A DNA stretch of 64,000 bases from Taklimakanibacter sp050246735 (lineage in GTDB: Bacteria > Pseudomonadota > Alphaproteobacteria > Rhizobiales > Aestuariivirgaceae): NCBI GenBank assembly GCA_050246735.1, contig JBFWVM010000002.1, forward strand, positions 62,001 to 126,000, written 5' to 3'. Shown here piece after piece: positions 15,794 through 24,776 of this stretch. A program made the position numbers and the translations under genes. The number at the start of each line of letters is the position of its first letter. Position 1 is the stretch's first letter. A model generated the notes under the pieces. The model did no database searches and was not told where the DNA came from. It was given only the letters and a program-made list of their open reading frames with translations.

Positions 15794-17974
15794 ATGCCTG
15801 AGCTCAGCCGGCAATCGCGCCACATACTGCTTGTCCTGCTGGCCGCCGCCTTCGGCTTCATGGCATTGCCATGGTATGGCATCCCCTCCGGCTTTTGGAG
15901 CTTTTCATGGGCCGGTGAGCCGGCCGCGAGCGCCAATGCGCCGGGACTGCTCCAGGCCCTGCTGCATGCCCGCCCCTGGCTTTGGCCCTTGCCGGTCCTG
16001 CTGGTGATTGCGCTGGCCGAGTCGCTGCGCCGGCCGGGGCCGCGCGGCGCCGTCATCGCCTGGTGCGGCGGGCTTGGGCTGGCCTGCTTGCTGCTTCAGG
16101 GCTTCGCCATCGGCCTCAGGGGCTGGAGCTTCGCCGGCCTCGAGGCTTTGTTCGGACCCGTCGCGCCGCAGGCCGGCATGGGTGCAGGCGCCTTCGTCGT
16201 CGGAACCGCCTTCCTGCTCCTTCTCTCCGCCGGCCTTGCGCTCAAGGGACATATGCGCGGCGATGTCTTCCTCGTTTCCGCCATCGCGGTCGTGGTGGCG
16301 TCGATCGCTCTTTTCGTCTTCTTTCCCGTGGCTCTCATCCTTGCCGAGGCGGCTCTGTCGCCGGAAGGCGGCTATTCGGCCGCGGCCTTCGCCGGCCGCC
16401 TTTTGTCGACCGACGTCTGGACCGTCGCGTGGAACAGCCTCATTCTGGCCCTCGTGGTGGGCGTGACCACCACGTTTCTGGGCCTCGGCTTCGCGCTGCT
16501 GCACAAGCGCACGGCATTCCGTGCCAAGGGCCTGCTGCGCCTGCTCGCCATCCTGCCGATCATCACGCCGCCTTTCGTCATCGGTCTCGGCATCATCCTG
16601 CTCTTCGGCCGCAACGGCATGGCGACATGGATGATGCATGAGCTTCTCGGCATTCCGCCGAGCCGCTGGATCTATGGGTTCTTCGGCCTCCTCCTGGTGC
16701 AGACGCTCGCCTTCACGCCCATTGCCTATCTGGTGCTGACCGGCGTCGTTGACGGCATCAGCCCGTCGATGGAGGAGGCCGCCCAGACCCTGCGCGCCGA
16801 CCGCTGGCGGACCTTCAGAACGGTGACCTGGCCTTTGATGCGGCCGGGGCTCGCCAATGCCTTCCTGATCGGCTTCGTCGAGAGCCTCGCCGATTTCGGC
16901 AACCCGCTGGTGCTCGGCGGCAATTTCGACGTGCTCTCGACCGACATCTTCTTCGCCATCGTCGGCTCGCAGAACGATCCCGGCCGCGCTTCCGCGCTCT
17001 CCATCGCGCTGCTGCTCCTCACCTTGTCGGCCTTCGTCCTGCAACGGCAATGGATCGGCAAAAAGGTGTACACGACGATTTCCGGGAAAGGTGATTCGGG
17101 CCTGCCGGCGCCCTTGCCCGACGGCGTCAGACGGCTGGTCTATTGGACGACGATGCCTTGGCTTGCTTTCACCATCCTGCTCTACGGCATCATCCTGTTC
17201 GGGGGCTTCGTCAAGTCGCTCGGCATCGACAACACGCCGACGCTCCAGCACTATGTCACGGCTTTCGGCGTCGACTGGACCGAGCACGGCCTGCTGTGGA
17301 GCGGCCGTGCGTGGCCTTCGTTCTTCACAACCGTCGAGCTTGCCGCCATCGCCGCGCCGCTCACCGCCGCGATCGGGCTGCTCACCGCTTATTTGCTGAA
17401 CCGCCAGCGCTTCCTCGGGCAATCGGCCTTCGAGTTCATCACCATGCTCAGCTTCGCCATTCCCGGCACGGTCATCGGCGTCAGCTATATCATCGCCTTC
17501 AACGTGCCGCCGATCGAGCTGACCGGGACCGGCCTCATCCTCGTCATCTGCTTCGTGTTCCGCAACATGCCGGTGTCGATCAGGGCAGGGCTCGCCACCA
17601 TGGCCCAGATCGACAAGAGCCTCGACGAGTGCTCGCTGATGCTGCGCCACGGCAGCTTCGCAACGCTACGGCGCGTCGTGCTCCCGCTGCTGCGTCCCGC
17701 GATCGTGGCCTCGCTGGTCTATGCCTTCGTGCGCGCCATCACCGCGGTCAGCGCCGTCATCTTCCTGGTCAGCGCCCAGTACAATCTCGCCACAGCCTAT
17801 ATCGTCGGACGCGTCGAAGTGTCGGACTTTGGCCTCGCCATCGCCTACAGCTCGGTGCTCATCCTCTTCATGCTGCTGGCGATCGGGCTGATTCAGCTGG
17901 TGGTCGGCGAGCAGCGCCGGTCGGCGCGGCGCATGGCGCCCGCCATCCTCGGCATGGAAAGGGGAACGACATGA
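15794..17974 (+). CDS. ABC importer permease, two fused FbpB-type halves
   Basis: This 726-residue inner-membrane protein has two MetI/FbpB permease units fused in one chain. EAA-loop sequences that contact the ATPase are seen in each half: EEAAQTLRADRWRTFRTVTW in the first and DECSLMLRHGSFATLRRVV in the second. About fourteen membrane segments are visible, including four in an N-terminal extension before the first unit. Fused permeases of this kind occur with AfuA-type importers for iron, phosphonates and sugar phosphates. The gene follows the binding protein after a hairpin and overlaps the ATPase start by ATGA. Confidence 0.88.
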   Translation: MPELSRQSRHILLVLLAAAFGFMALPWYGIPSGFWSFSWAGEPAASANAPGLLQALLHARPWLWPLPVLLVIALAESLRRPGPRGAVIAWCGGLGLACLLLQGFAIGLRGWSFAGLEALFGPVAPQAGMGAGAFVVGTAFLLLLSAGLALKGHMRGDVFLVSAIAVVVASIALFVFFPVALILAEAALSPEGGYSAAAFAGRLLSTDVWTVAWNSLILALVVGVTTTFLGLGFALLHKRTAFRAKGLLRLLAILPIITPPFVIGLGIILLFGRNGMATWMMHELLGIPPSRWIYGFFGLLLVQTLAFTPIAYLVLTGVVDGISPSMEEAAQTLRADRWRTFRTVTWPLMRPGLANAFLIGFVESLADFGNPLVLGGNFDVLSTDIFFAIVGSQNDPGRASALSIALLLLTLSAFVLQRQWIGKKVYTTISGKGDSGLPAPLPDGVRRLVYWTTMPWLAFTILLYGIILFGGFVKSLGIDNTPTLQHYVTAFGVDWTEHGLLWSGRAWPSFFTTVELAAIAAPLTAAIGLLTAYLLNRQRFLGQSAFEFITMLSFAIPGTVIGVSYIIAFNVPPIELTGTGLILVICFVFRNMPVSIRAGLATMAQIDKSLDECSLMLRHGSFATLRRVVLPLLRPAIVASLVYAFVRAITAVSAVIFLVSAQYNLATAYIVGRVEVSDFGLAIAYSSVLILFMLLAIGLIQLVVGEQRRSARRMAPAILGMERGTT

Positions 17975-19050
17975 GCATCGGGAACCGCTCCGCCGCGGTC
18001 CGGCTGGCGGCCGTCACCAAGAGATTCGGCGCCGTGGCCGCGGTGGACGGCATAGATCTGGTGATCGAGCCGGGCACGCTGGTGACGCTTCTCGGGCCTT
18101 CGGGTTGCGGCAAGACGACGACCTTGCGCATGATCGCCGGCCTGGAGACGCCGACATCCGGAAAGGTTCTCATCGGCGGCAAGGATGTGACCTTGCTGCC
18201 GCCCAACGAGCGCGACGTCAGCATGGTCTTCCAGTCCTACGCGCTTTTCCCGCATATGACGGTGATGGAGAATGTCTCCTACGGCCTCAGCCGTTCGAGC
18301 CTTTCGCGCGAGGCGCAGCGCGCCAAGGCCCGCGAAGGCCTCGAGCTCGTCGGCCTGGCGGGATTTGACGGGCGCTTGCCTTCGGAGCTCTCCGGCGGCC
18401 AGCAGCAGCGTGTGGCGGTGGCGCGCGCCCTGGTGCTCGAGCCGCAGGTTCTCCTCTTCGACGAGCCTCTCTCCAATCTCGATGCCAAGCTCCGCCGCAG
18501 GATGCGCGAGGACATTCGCGAGATCCAGCTCAAGCTGGGCCTCACATCGGTCTATGTGACGCATGACCAGGAAGAGGCGCTCGCCGTTTCCGACCGGATC
18601 GTCGTGATGAACAGAGGCCGGATCGCGCAGGCCGGCACGCCGGGCGATCTCTACGAGCGGCCCGTCGACGCCTTCGTCGCCGACTTCATCGGCAGCGCCA
18701 ATCTCGTCCCGGGCGAGATCCTGGCGCGCGACAGGACGCAAGGAACGCTGACGGTCGCCCTCGGCACGTCGAAGCTGACGCTCACGGCCGACAGGGCCGA
18801 CGGCGACAAGGTCTTCCTGGTCATCAGGCCGAGCGGCGTGGTGCTCGACGACACAGCCGGGGGGCGCGAGGGACTTTCGGGGAAGGTCCGGCGCGCCACC
18901 TATCTGGGCTCCCATTGGGAGTACACGGTCGATATCGCCGGGCAATCAGTTTTCGTCACGCAGCCCATCGGCAAGAGATTCCTGCCCGGCGCCAAGGTCC
19001 ACATGGAGCTCGATCCGACTCAGCTTGCGCTGGTCGACCGGGCTTCGTGA
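17971..19050 (+). CDS. ABC importer ATPase (PotA/FbpC/PhnT-type)
   Basis: This 359-residue ATPase completes the importer. It has Walker A GPSGCGKTTT, signature LSGGQQQRVAVARAL, Walker B VLLFDEPLSNLDAK and the switch His in YVTHDQEEAL. The C-terminal third is a TOBE-type regulatory domain. ATG 17971 overlaps the permease stop (ATGA); the upstream open frame is a shadow of the permease gene. The gene ends 30 bases from the convergent adenine deaminase gene. The substrate is not readable from an ATPase and is inferred from the PHO-box-like site and the phosphatase. Confidence 0.9.
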   Translation: MSIGNRSAAVRLAAVTKRFGAVAAVDGIDLVIEPGTLVTLLGPSGCGKTTTLRMIAGLETPTSGKVLIGGKDVTLLPPNERDVSMVFQSYALFPHMTVMENVSYGLSRSSLSREAQRAKAREGLELVGLAGFDGRLPSELSGGQQQRVAVARALVLEPQVLLFDEPLSNLDAKLRRRMREDIREIQLKLGLTSVYVTHDQEEALAVSDRIVVMNRGRIAQAGTPGDLYERPVDAFVADFIGSANLVPGEILARDRTQGTLTVALGTSKLTLTADRADGDKVFLVIRPSGVVLDDTAGGREGLSGKVRRATYLGSHWEYTVDIAGQSVFVTQPIGKRFLPGAKVHMELDPTQLALVDRAS

Positions 19051-19080
19051 CGGGCCGCCAGGCGGAGAAGCATCTCGTCG

Positions 19081-20868
19081 TCAGGCGAAGAGCTCCGTCT
19101 TGGCGAAGCGCGTCACGTCGATCAGGCCGACGTCGGAGATGCGCAGTTCCGGGATCACCACCAGAGCCAGCAGTGAGTGCTGCATATAGGCGTTGTTGAG
19201 CGTGCAGCCGCATTTGCGCATCGCCTCGACCATCCTGCCCGCCTTGGCCGCGACGACCTCGGCGCGCTCGTCCGACATGAGGCCGGCGATCGGCAGTTCG
19301 ACCAGCGCCATGATCTTGCCCTTGCTCACCACCACGATGCCCCCGCCCGCCTCGCCCAGCGTGTTGGCCGCGAGCGCCATGTCGTCCTTGCTGGTGCCGA
19401 CGACGATCATATGATGGCTGTCATGGGCGACCGTGCTCGCCACCGCGCAATCGGTGTCGTAGCCGAAGCCCGAGACGAAGCCGTTCGTCACCCGGCCGGT
19501 GGCGCGGTGGCGTTCGACCAGCGCGATCTGGCAGACGTCCTGCCCGCGGTCCATTTCGACGAGGCCCCGGCGCACATCGAGCGTGCGTTCCAGCGCCTTG
19601 GTCGGCGCCTGGTTCTCGATGACGCCGATGACGCGCGCCTTGACTTTGTCGGCGTTCCCGGGCGCGGCGATGTCGAAGTCCGCAGACGTGAGCTTGCGGC
19701 CCATCTTCACCGTGTCGCGCGCCGTCTTGGGATAGGCATAGGCCGGGATGTCGGCGGTGAGCTTGCCGTTCTCGGCCAGCACCCGGCCATGGGCGATGAC
19801 CATCTCGACCGGGAGGGTCACCAGGTCGGAGGTCAGGATGAGGTCGGCGCGCCGCCCCGGCGTGATCGAGCCCAGTTCGCGTTCGAGGCCGAAATGCTGG
19901 GCGGTGTTGAGGGTCGCCATCTGGATGGCGGTGATGGGCCTGAGCCCTTGCGCGATCGCATGGCGCACGACCCGGTTCATGTGGCCGTCATTGACCAGCG
20001 TCCCGGAGTGGCTGTCGTCGGTGCAGAGCACGAAATTGCGCGGATCTATGCCGCGCTCGGTCACCGCCTTGATCTGGGCGGCGACGTCATACCAGGCCGA
20101 GCCCAGTCTCAGCATCGCGCGCATGCCCTGGCGGACGCGCGCGACGGCGTCTTCGACGCGGGTACCTTCATGGTCGTCGGCGGGGCCGCCCGCCACATAG
20201 CCATGGAAGGGAAGGCCAAGATCGGGCGATGCATAGTGGCCGCCGACAGTCTTGCGGGCGGCCTGGGTCGCGGCGATCTCGCCCAGCATCTTCTCGTCCT
20301 TGAAGGTGACGCCCGGAAAGTTCATCATCTCGCCGAGGCCGATGATATTGGGCCAGGCCATGGCTTCCCTCACTTCGGCGACGCCGAGCGAGGCGCCGGC
20401 ATTCTCGAGACCGGGCGCGCTCGGCACGCAGCTTGGCATCTGCACCAGCACGTTGATGGGGAGTTTCGCGGCCTCGTCATGCATGAGCTTGACGCCGGCA
20501 AGGCCCAGCACATTGGCGATCTCGTGCGGGTCGATGAACATCGTCGTCGTGCCGTGCGGGATCACCGCCCGGGCGAACTCCGTCACCGTCACCATGCCGC
20601 TTTCGACATGCATGTGCCCGTCGAGAAGGCCGGGCACGAGATAGCGGCCATCGGCCTCGATCACCCTGGTCTCGGGCCCGATCGCATGCGACGCGTCGGA
20701 TCCGACATAGGCGAAGCGGCCGGCGACGATGGCGACGTCGGTGTCGGGAATGATCTCGCCGGAATGCACGTTCACCCAGCAGCCCTTGCGGACGACCGTG
20801 TCGGCCGGTGTGCGTCCCATGGCGACATCGATGAGAGATGCGGCCGACTCGAACCAGGTCTTGGGCAT
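19081..20868 (-). CDS. ade: Adenine deaminase (canonical)
   Basis: This 595-residue amidohydrolase converts adenine to hypoxanthine. All family landmarks are present: GHMHVES (H85, H87), DPHEIANV (113-120), GLGEMMNFPG (bridging E180), VGGHY (H211), DHEGT (H233) and CTDDSH (D284/D285). The C-terminal adenine-specific domain includes GFVSGFGYD. It lies 17 bases downstream of the LysR gene on the same strand, so the two are probably cotranscribed. Its product feeds XdhB encoded at the window start. The second homologue at 22992 lacks several of these motifs, so this copy is the likely genuine adenine deaminase. Confidence 0.93.
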   Translation of the reverse strand: MPKTWFESAASLIDVAMGRTPADTVVRKGCWVNVHSGEIIPDTDVAIVAGRFAYVGSDASHAIGPETRVIEADGRYLVPGLLDGHMHVESGMVTVTEFARAVIPHGTTTMFIDPHEIANVLGLAGVKLMHDEAAKLPINVLVQMPSCVPSAPGLENAGASLGVAEVREAMAWPNIIGLGEMMNFPGVTFKDEKMLGEIAATQAARKTVGGHYASPDLGLPFHGYVAGGPADDHEGTRVEDAVARVRQGMRAMLRLGSAWYDVAAQIKAVTERGIDPRNFVLCTDDSHSGTLVNDGHMNRVVRHAIAQGLRPITAIQMATLNTAQHFGLERELGSITPGRRADLILTSDLVTLPVEMVIAHGRVLAENGKLTADIPAYAYPKTARDTVKMGRKLTSADFDIAAPGNADKVKARVIGVIENQAPTKALERTLDVRRGLVEMDRGQDVCQIALVERHRATGRVTNGFVSGFGYDTDCAVASTVAHDSHHMIVVGTSKDDMALAANTLGEAGGGIVVVSKGKIMALVELPIAGLMSDERAEVVAAKAGRMVEAMRKCGCTLNNAYMQHSLLALVVIPELRISDVGLIDVTRFAKTELFA

Positions 20869-20885
20869 TGATCGTCATTCTCCTC

Positions 20886-21842
20886 TTACTGGGGGCGGCG
20901 CGGCGGCGTGCTGACCACCTCGACGCAATAGCGCGGCACATAATGCTGCGCCCGTTGCTTGTAGAAATCGATGCAGAAGGACTGGAAGGCGGCGAATTTG
21001 CGCGATCCATAACGCCGGCGCGGATAAAGGAGGTTGACCGACACTTCCGGCGACCGCCACTGCGGCAGCACCGGCACGAGGTGACCGGTGGCGCATTCGA
21101 TCTCGGTGAAGAAGTCGGGAAGATAGGCGAGGCCCTCCCCGGCCACCGCGAAATATTTGATCATCCAGTAGTCGTTGGCCACGCAGCTTGCCGGCGGCAG
21201 CACGTCGAGCGTTTCGTCGGCCTGCTTCAGATGCCAGGACTGCAAGCCGGTCGGCGTGCGGAAGGCGATGCCGCGATGGTCATGCAGCGCCGCCGGTGCC
21301 GCGGGCTGGCCGTGCTTGTCGATATAGGCGGGACTTGCATAGAGTCCGAAGGAGGCGCCGGTGAGACGGCGCGCGATGTAGTCCACGTTGGAAGGCTCGC
21401 CCCAATAGAAGATGCCGTCGAAGGCCTGCTGGCGTTCGGGCGCGAAGAGATAGCCGGAGGAGAGGAAGATCACGTCGATCTTCACTTGCGGGAAGCGCTG
21501 GCGGAAGGCGAAGAGCAGTTCCGAGGTGAAGGACGTGCCGAACTCGCCGGTCGAGCCGATGGTGAGCGTGCCGGCGATCTCCTGGCGCATCGCGGCGATC
21601 GCCGCCTCCGCTCCATCGCAGCTGGCCTGGATGCGGTGCGCGTGGTCGAGGAACTCGGCTCCCGCGTCGGTCAGGAACATGTCGCGGCCTTCGCGCACGA
21701 AAAGCGCGATGCCGAGCTTGTCCTCGAGCTGGCGGATCTTGTGGCTGAGCGTCGATTTCGGCAGCCGGTGCAGCTTGGCGGCGTTGGAGAGCGAGCGCGC
21801 ATCGGCAACCTTGATGAAATAGTCGACGGCTTCGAGGTCCAT
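20886..21842 (-). CDS. LysR-family transcriptional regulator
   Basis: This 318-residue LTTR has an N-terminal winged HTH (MDLEAVDYFIKVADARSLSNA..., recognition helix around KSTLSHKIRQLE) and a C-terminal effector domain. I chose ATG 21842 because it gives the standard LysR opening; a 23-residue extension to 21911 is possible but overlaps the operator. It is divergent from the Rieske/deaminase/ABC operon and upstream of the canonical adenine deaminase, so it probably controls both in response to a purine or its breakdown product. Three GTCCAA half-sites lie directly in front of its start. Confidence 0.9.
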   Translation of the reverse strand: MDLEAVDYFIKVADARSLSNAAKLHRLPKSTLSHKIRQLEDKLGIALFVREGRDMFLTDAGAEFLDHAHRIQASCDGAEAAIAAMRQEIAGTLTIGSTGEFGTSFTSELLFAFRQRFPQVKIDVIFLSSGYLFAPERQQAFDGIFYWGEPSNVDYIARRLTGASFGLYASPAYIDKHGQPAAPAALHDHRGIAFRTPTGLQSWHLKQADETLDVLPPASCVANDYWMIKYFAVAGEGLAYLPDFFTEIECATGHLVPVLPQWRSPEVSVNLLYPRRRYGSRKFAAFQSFCIDFYKQRAQHYVPRYCVEVVSTPPRRPQ

Positions 21843-21847
21843 GGCTT

Positions 21848-21874
21848 GTCCAAAATATTGGACGAAATGTCCAA
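21848..21874. promoter_or_regulatory. Candidate LysR operator, three GTCCAA half-sites
   Basis: GTCCAA (21848-21853) and TTGGAC (21858-21863) form a perfect 6-4-6 dyad, and a third GTCCAA lies at 21869-21874, two helical turns from the first. The longer 10-base unit TGTCCAAAAT is repeated exactly at 21847-21856 and 21868-21877. The site sits between the divergent LysR and Rieske genes, the normal place for a recognition/activation site pair. Confidence 0.6.
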
Positions 21875-21925
21875 AATTCACAGGCAAATCGCCAATTGCA
21901 TGAACAAGCATAATACGGGAGGATC

Positions 21926-22978
21926 ATGGCGGACAAGGGCCGGGAGGGAGGTTCCATGGCGAAAACCGGGCCGGCAAGGCCGCGCGACAGCACTTTTTCC
22001 GAAGAAAACTGGGATCTGCTGTCCGCCTTCTGGCATCCCATCGTCTATGCGGCCGAGCTTGGAACGAAACCCCTGGCCATCCGGCTCCTCGACCAGCGGC
22101 TCGTCGCCTATCGCGCCGCCGGCCAGATCGTCGTCGCCAACGATGTCTGCATTCACCGTGGCGCGCCCTTGTCGGGCGGCTGGATCGCCGAGGAGACCCT
22201 GGTCTGTCCCTATCACGGTCTGCGCTTCGACGGCGCGGGCAGGTGCGTCGCGATCCCGCCGGCCGGGCCTGGCGCGCATATACCGCCGAAACTGCGGCTG
22301 ACCGTCTATCCGGCGGTCGAGCGCTACGGCCTCGTCTGGACCTGTCTCAATCCCGAGCCCAGGGCGCCGCTGCCGGAATGGCCGGCGATGGAGGATGCGA
22401 GGCTGCAGAAGGTCAAGCTCGCGCCGGCCGACTGGAAGTGCTCGGCTTTCCGCCATGTCGAGAACTTCAACGACGTCGCGCACTTCTCCTACGTCCATGC
22501 CGGCACTTTCGGCAATCCGGATGATCCGGTGGTCCCCCGGCATGATGTGACGCGCACGCCTCATGGCCTGCACCGGACCATGCCGGTGAACCAGGTCGAC
22601 CGCGACACCTTCACGACCGCGCCCGCCCGCACGACGGTCATGCGCTACGACTACGACTACGTCCTGCCCTTCTCGTCGAGCCTCGTCATCTCGAGCCCGG
22701 ACGGGCGCAACGAGTATATCTATGACGCCGTGTCGCCGGTCTCCTCGGCCAAATCGCGCATCTTCATATTGAAGGCGCGCGACTATGACCTCGATCAGCC
22801 GGCCGACGAATGGATCACTTTCCAGCATGCGGTGAACGAAGAAGACCGCTGGATCGTCGAGGCGCAGCATCCCGAGGAGATCCCGATGGATCTCAGGGCC
22901 GAAGCCCATATCCTCGCCGACGCCTGGTCCATCGCGTTCAGGCGCCGCTGGGCCGAGCTCGGCTATACCGACCACTGA
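21926..22978 (+). CDS. Rieske non-haem iron oxygenase, catalytic subunit
   Basis: This 350-residue (from ATG 21926) alpha-subunit-type Rieske oxygenase has Rieske ligands C75-I-H77 and C94-P-Y-H97 and a mononuclear iron site N180xxD183xxH186xxxxH191. ATG 21956 has an equally good ribosome site (GGGAGGGAGG) and would shorten it by ten residues. Size and plan resemble VanA, NdmA (methylxanthine N-demethylase) and HpxD (purine hydroxylase of Klebsiella). No reductase or ferredoxin gene is adjacent, so electrons must come from elsewhere. It heads an operon with a deaminase homologue and a nucleoside-type importer, so a purine-related substrate is inferred. Confidence 0.88.
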   Translation: MADKGREGGSMAKTGPARPRDSTFSEENWDLLSAFWHPIVYAAELGTKPLAIRLLDQRLVAYRAAGQIVVANDVCIHRGAPLSGGWIAEETLVCPYHGLRFDGAGRCVAIPPAGPGAHIPPKLRLTVYPAVERYGLVWTCLNPEPRAPLPEWPAMEDARLQKVKLAPADWKCSAFRHVENFNDVAHFSYVHAGTFGNPDDPVVPRHDVTRTPHGLHRTMPVNQVDRDTFTTAPARTTVMRYDYDYVLPFSSSLVISSPDGRNEYIYDAVSPVSSAKSRIFILKARDYDLDQPADEWITFQHAVNEEDRWIVEAQHPEEIPMDLRAEAHILADAWSIAFRRRWAELGYTDH

Positions 22979-22991
22979 CCTGGAGACCGTC

Positions 22992-24761
22992 TTGCCCGAC
23001 ATCCGCGATTACATCCGTGCCGGCCGCGCCGAGCTGAAGGCCACCCTGATCATAAAAGGCGGCCGGCTGGTCAATGTGGCGTCGGAGGAGATCTATCCCG
23101 CCGATATCGCGATCTATCACGACCGCATCGTCGCCACCGGCGACGTGAAGGCCTATGAAGGCCGGGATACCGAGATCATCGACGCCGGCGGGTGCTATCT
23201 CTGTCCCGGCATGATCGACGGCCATCTCCATGTCGAATGCTCCAAGATGTCGATCACGAGCTTCGCCAGGGCGGTGGTGCCCCTGGGAACGACGGCGATC
23301 GTCTCCGGCCTCGACCAGATCCTGGTCTCGGCCGGCGTTGCCGGCGCGCGCGAGTTCCTCGACGAGGCGGAGAAAAGCCCGCTCAAGGTCTTCTGGGGCG
23401 CGCCGTGCAAGACGCCCTATACGCTCCCCGTCTCCAATGTCGGGCATTATTTCGGTCCCGATGACCATCGCGCCACGCATCACTGGCCCGAATGCGTCGG
23501 CATCTGGGAAACGGTGCGCGAGTTCATCCAGGAAATGGACCCCGAGGTGCTGGAGGCGCTGGCCATCGCCGAGACGAGCCGCCTGCCGGTGCTCGGCTGC
23601 TCGCCCATGGCGCGCGGCCAGAAGCTCAACTCCTATCTGCAGAGCGGGGTCAGGGCCGATCACGAAAGCTACACCGCCGACGAGATGCTGGAGAAGCTGC
23701 GCAACGGCATGCATGTCGTGATCCGTGAATCCTCGATCTCGCATTTTCTCTCCGAGAACCTGCGCATCGTCACCGAGATGGGCGTCACGGCGACCCGCCG
23801 CATCTCCTTCTGCACCGACGACGTGGTGGCGAGCGACATCCTGAAGCGCGGTCATCTCGACAATATGGTGCGCATGGCGGTCCGGATGGGCGTCGAGCCT
23901 CTGACCGCCATCCAGATGGCCACCGTCAACGGCGCCGAGGCCTTGCGCATCGACCACAAGGTCGGGCTCATCGCGCCGGGCCGCAGCGCCGACATCCTGT
24001 TCGTCGAGGATATCGGCGACTTCCATGTCGACCGGGTCGTCGCCAGGGGACGGCTGGTGGCCGAGAAGGGGAGACTCACGGCCGAGCTTTCTCCCCCCGC
24101 GCGCAGCGACACGCTGATGCGCACCTTCAGGGTCGATCCGGTAGAGCCGGACGAGCTCGTGGTGCGCGGCAAGGGCAAGGGAGACAAGGCCAAGGTTCTC
24201 GCCATGTCGGTCTCGCCCGACCGGATCTTCGTGCGCAAGCGCCGCGACGTGACGCTCCCCGCCAGGGACGGCATCGTCCTCGCCGATCCCGGGCAGGATG
24301 TGCAATATGTGACGGTGGTCGAGCGCTATGGCCGCACCCGGAACCGCCCGGTCGCCTTCGTGTCGGGATTCGGTCTCGAGACGGGAGCGCTCGCCACCTC
24401 GACGGCGCCCGACGACAACAACATCGTCTGCGTCGGAACGAATCCCGGGGACATGGCGGTCGCCATCAACCACATCATCGCCCATAATGGCGGTCAGGCC
24501 GTGGTCAGGGACGGCAAGGTCGCCGCTTTCCTGGAATTGCCGATCGGCGGCATCGTTTCGGATATCGGGCCCGAAGACATGGCGCGCCAGGAGGAGGCGC
24601 TCGACGCCGCCGCGCGCGCTTTGGGCTGCAAATTGCCCTGGCCTTTCATGTATATGTTCGTTCTGCAGATCACCGCCATTCCGGACTATGCGATCACCGA
24701 TCTCGGCGCTATCGATTGTATCGACCTGAAGGTCGTCGATCCGGTCCTGGCGCCGTTCTAG
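22992..24761 (+). CDS. Atypical adenine-deaminase-family amidohydrolase
   Basis: This 589-residue homologue of adenine deaminase has an altered active site. It keeps GHLHVEC (H78, H80), DHES (H224) and CTDD (D276/D277). It lacks the DPHEIANV motif, replaced by SGLDQILVS, and has Cys203 (LGCSPM) where the canonical family has a metal-site His. The C-terminal domain with GFVSGFGLE remains. The start is TTG 22992, 13 bases after the Rieske stop with a GGAG just upstream. It probably acts on a relative of adenine, or another cyclic amidine or amide. The importer downstream is in the same transcript. Confidence 0.85.
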   Translation: MPDIRDYIRAGRAELKATLIIKGGRLVNVASEEIYPADIAIYHDRIVATGDVKAYEGRDTEIIDAGGCYLCPGMIDGHLHVECSKMSITSFARAVVPLGTTAIVSGLDQILVSAGVAGAREFLDEAEKSPLKVFWGAPCKTPYTLPVSNVGHYFGPDDHRATHHWPECVGIWETVREFIQEMDPEVLEALAIAETSRLPVLGCSPMARGQKLNSYLQSGVRADHESYTADEMLEKLRNGMHVVIRESSISHFLSENLRIVTEMGVTATRRISFCTDDVVASDILKRGHLDNMVRMAVRMGVEPLTAIQMATVNGAEALRIDHKVGLIAPGRSADILFVEDIGDFHVDRVVARGRLVAEKGRLTAELSPPARSDTLMRTFRVDPVEPDELVVRGKGKGDKAKVLAMSVSPDRIFVRKRRDVTLPARDGIVLADPGQDVQYVTVVERYGRTRNRPVAFVSGFGLETGALATSTAPDDNNIVCVGTNPGDMAVAINHIIAHNGGQAVVRDGKVAAFLELPIGGIVSDIGPEDMARQEEALDAAARALGCKLPWPFMYMFVLQITAIPDYAITDLGAIDCIDLKVVDPVLAPF

Positions 24762-24776
24762 ACAACAAGGGAGGAT

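Noticed and set aside
14711..19050. Iron(III) importer
   Set aside because: No Fur-type AT-rich palindrome was seen upstream, no clear Tyr pair for iron was found in the binding protein, and a PHO-box-like site plus phosphatase fit a phosphorus compound better. Iron is not fully excluded.
19177..20871. A 564-codon plus-strand frame opposite adenine deaminase
   Set aside because: It is fully antisense to a canonical adenine deaminase with complete metal ligands, and its translation is His/Asp/Gly-rich with no domain.
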